NCBI GenBank assembly: GCA_003165115.1
Contig: PLSJ01000312.1
Span: forward strand, 1-6,769
DNA from: Syntrophaceae bacterium
GTDB taxonomy: Bacteria > Desulfobacterota > Syntrophorhabdia > Syntrophorhabdales > WCHB1-27
Length of the DNA: 6,769 nucleotides
Direction of reading: 5' to 3'
Shown: positions 5,250 through 6,769 of the stretch, in pieces
Numbering within the stretch: position 1 is the stretch's first letter
How the letters are laid out: the number at the start of each line of letters is the position of its first letter
Notes under the pieces: model-generated
Told to the model about the DNA's origin: nothing
Databases searched by the model: none
What the model saw: only the letters and a program-made list of their open reading frames with translations
Program-made: the position numbers and the translations under genes

Positions 5250-6689
5250 ATGGACATGTCTACGATAGGCGACAACTGGGCGTATCTGATCGGGAGGGTG
5301 CAGCAGGGGCTGGGCAGCTACGACGCGGACCCACTCATCGCCGAGGTGCTCAAGATCCTCCTGAGGAATCGGTACGAAGGCATGATCGTCGTCGACAGAG
5401 GGGGCCGCGTGGCGTTCATGGACAAGCCGACGGAAAAACTTTTCGGTCTGCAGTCGGGCGGGGCGAAGGGAAAGCCCTTTTCCGATTTTTTCCCGGACCT
5501 TGGTATCCTGCAGGTGCTCGAAACGGGGATTCCCCAGATCGGTCAGATCCAGGAGATAGGGGGACAGAAGAAGATCGTGAGCCGATTTCCCATTATCAAA
5601 GACGGCACGGTGATAGGCGCCGTGGGGAAAGTGATCTTCCACGAGATACAGGCGATCAGCATGCTTTCGGGGAGAATCCAGAAGCTGGAGGAGACCCTTT
5701 CGAAGTATAAGCAGGACTATATGGCGGCGAACAGGGCCAGCTACAACTTCGAGAGCATACTGGGCACCAGCCCGTCCCTCATCAAGACGAAGGAAATGGC
5801 GCGGAGGATCGCCGCCATCGATTGCAGCGTGCTGCTCGTGGGTGAGAGCGGCACGGGCAAGGAGCTCTTCGCCCACAGCATACACAGCGCCAGCATACGC
5901 TCGAAGGGGCCCTTCGTGCGCGTGAACTGCCCGAGCATCCCCTTCGACCTGGCGGAGAGCGAGCTCTTCGGCTATGCGAAAGGGGCCTTTACCGGCGCCA
6001 GCCACGGCGGGCAGAAAGGGAAGTTCGAGCTCGCCTCGGGAGGGACCATATTCCTGGACGAGATCAGCTCCATGCCCTTGACCATTCAGGCAAAACTGCT
6101 GAGGGTGATCCAGGAAAAGGAGATCCAGCCCCTGGGGGCGTCGACGGCGAAGAAGGTCGACTTCAGGCTGCTCGCCGCGACAAACGTCGACCTCCCGTCC
6201 CTTGTCAAAAAAGGGGCGTTCAGGGAAGACCTCTATTACCGCCTGAACCACATCCAGTTGCGCATACCCCCATTGCGGGAGAGACGGGAGGATATCCCTT
6301 TTATCCTGAGCGCGCTCTTCCCTCGTGTAAACAGGCAGGTGAGCGGGAACGCGCAATCGGTGACCCCCGGGGTGCTCGCCCGCCTCATGTCGTACCACTG
6401 GCCGGGAAACGTGAGGGAGCTGATCAATGTGCTGGAACAAGCGGTATTGAACGGCTACCACAAGAAGGAGATCGACCCCGAGGACCTGCCCGAATTCCTG
6501 CAGGACAACGCTGCTCCGCGCCACGCCGGGCAGGTTGCGGACATACGCGATATGGTCTCGGATGCCGAGAGGAGGGCGATCGCGGACGTGCTGGCCGTGA
6601 CGGGGGGAAACAAGAGGAAGGCGGCCCAGATGCTGGGCATCTCCAGGGCAGGCTTCTACAAGAAGATGAGCCGCCTGCGCATCAAATAG
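5250..6689 (+). CDS. PAS-domain sigma-54-dependent transcriptional activator, Fis-type HTH
   Basis: The protein has 479 residues in three parts. A PAS-like sensor (about 36-130, with GMIVVDRGGRVAFMDKPTEKLF) is followed by a short coiled linker (about 138-156). The AAA+ domain (about 168-400) has Walker A GESGTGKE (198-205), the sigma-54-contacting GAFTGA loop (245-250), Walker B GGTIFLDE (264-271), the arginine-rich PLRERREDIP (341-350) and WPGNVREL (384-391). A Fis-type helix-turn-helix closes the chain (about 441-478, NKRKAAQMLGISRAGFYKK). All ATPase motifs are intact, so it should open sigma-54 promoters. There is no response-regulator receiver domain, so the input is probably a ligand bound by PAS, plausibly the substrate or a CoA intermediate. 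It is divergent from the catabolic operon and faces an exact sigma-54 promoter, so that operon is its likely target. GGGGG (5234-5238) serves as ribosome-binding site, rather far upstream. ATG 5256 is an equally possible start and changes only two residues. Confidence 0.93.
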   Translation: MDMSTIGDNWAYLIGRVQQGLGSYDADPLIAEVLKILLRNRYEGMIVVDRGGRVAFMDKPTEKLFGLQSGGAKGKPFSDFFPDLGILQVLETGIPQIGQIQEIGGQKKIVSRFPIIKDGTVIGAVGKVIFHEIQAISMLSGRIQKLEETLSKYKQDYMAANRASYNFESILGTSPSLIKTKEMARRIAAIDCSVLLVGESGTGKELFAHSIHSASIRSKGPFVRVNCPSIPFDLAESELFGYAKGAFTGASHGGQKGKFELASGGTIFLDEISSMPLTIQAKLLRVIQEKEIQPLGASTAKKVDFRLLAATNVDLPSLVKKGAFREDLYYRLNHIQLRIPPLRERREDIPFILSALFPRVNRQVSGNAQSVTPGVLARLMSYHWPGNVRELINVLEQAVLNGYHKKEIDPEDLPEFLQDNAAPRHAGQVADIRDMVSDAERRAIADVLAVTGGNKRKAAQMLGISRAGFYKKMSRLRIK

Positions 6690-6715
6690 GGCGAGCGCTT
6701 CCTGCCTTGTGCCGC

Positions 6716-6736
6716 GGTCGGGCACCGGCCTTTTTT
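6716..6736 (+). terminator. Rho-independent terminator of the activator gene
   Basis: GGTCGG (6716-6721) pairs with CCGGCC (6725-6730), with one G-T wobble and a GCA loop, followed directly by six Ts (6731-6736). It begins 27 bases after the activator stop. This closes the transcript only 10 bases before the right-hand terminal repeat. Confidence 0.8.
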
Positions 6737-6746
6737 GGGGTCCTCC

Positions 6747-6769
6747 CCACTAGTTCCCGCTAACTTTTT
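6747..6769. repeat. Right copy of terminal inverted repeat (23 bp)
   Basis: The last 23 bases are the exact reverse complement of bases 2-24. Read outward, both ends give CCACTAGTTCCCGC followed by TAAC and a T-run. The matching stops at base 6746. The repeat follows the activator's terminator, so unlike the left copy it interrupts no gene here. I do not recognise the sequence as a named insertion-sequence end. Confidence 0.85.

Noticed and set aside
5175..6725. Open minus-strand frame of 516 codons
   Set aside because: It is antisense to the sigma-54 activator with its complete AAA+ motifs. It reads through the terminator region and has shadow-like composition.
1..6769. Transposase, integrase, CRISPR array, tRNA or rRNA genes
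   Set aside because: None is seen. All long frames are accounted for by the five genes, and there are no regularly spaced repeats or recognisable structural RNAs.

Overview
The window is a compact, GC-rich, gene-dense segment that looks like a catabolic locus for an aromatic or other unsaturated carboxylic acid in an anaerobic bacterium. Frequent ATA and AGG codons, a sigma-54 activator with a PAS sensor, and the pairing of a UbiD-type decarboxylase with a PaaK-type CoA ligase resemble Desulfobacterota or Syntrophorhabdus-like syntrophs. That assignment is an inference; no marker gene is present.

Layout. Both extreme ends carry the same 23-bp sequence in inverted orientation (2-24 and 6747-6769). 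On the minus strand, reading from right to left, come a UbiD-family decarboxylase (5024-3579), a phenylacetate-CoA-ligase-type enzyme (3568-2246, 10 nt after the decarboxylase), and a bile acid:sodium symporter (BASS) family permease (2086-818). Next is a short remnant of a flavoprotein gene (about 781-677), then a YajG-like lipoprotein (621-1) that runs off the window through the terminal repeat. On the plus strand a divergent gene (5250-6689) encodes a PAS/AAA+/Fis sigma-54 activator and ends in an intrinsic terminator (6716-6736).

Control. The 225-bp divergent region holds an exact-consensus sigma-54 promoter facing the decarboxylase (5103-5088) and a good sigma-70-type promoter facing the activator (5180-5209). 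It also holds a dyad at the predicted 5' end of the catabolic mRNA and a further copy of the same half-site next to the activator's own promoter. The gap between ligase and permease contains two strong hairpins.

How the parts fit. The permease would import an organic acid by Na+ symport, the ligase would make its CoA thioester, and the UbiD enzyme would remove (or add) CO2 using prenylated FMN, in an order that sequence cannot settle. The PAS domain of the activator would sense the substrate or an intermediate and switch on the operon through sigma-54. No UbiX (the prFMN synthase) is in the window. The terminal repeats suggest either that the locus lies between inverted copies of a mobile element or that the assembly stopped at a shared repeat on both sides.
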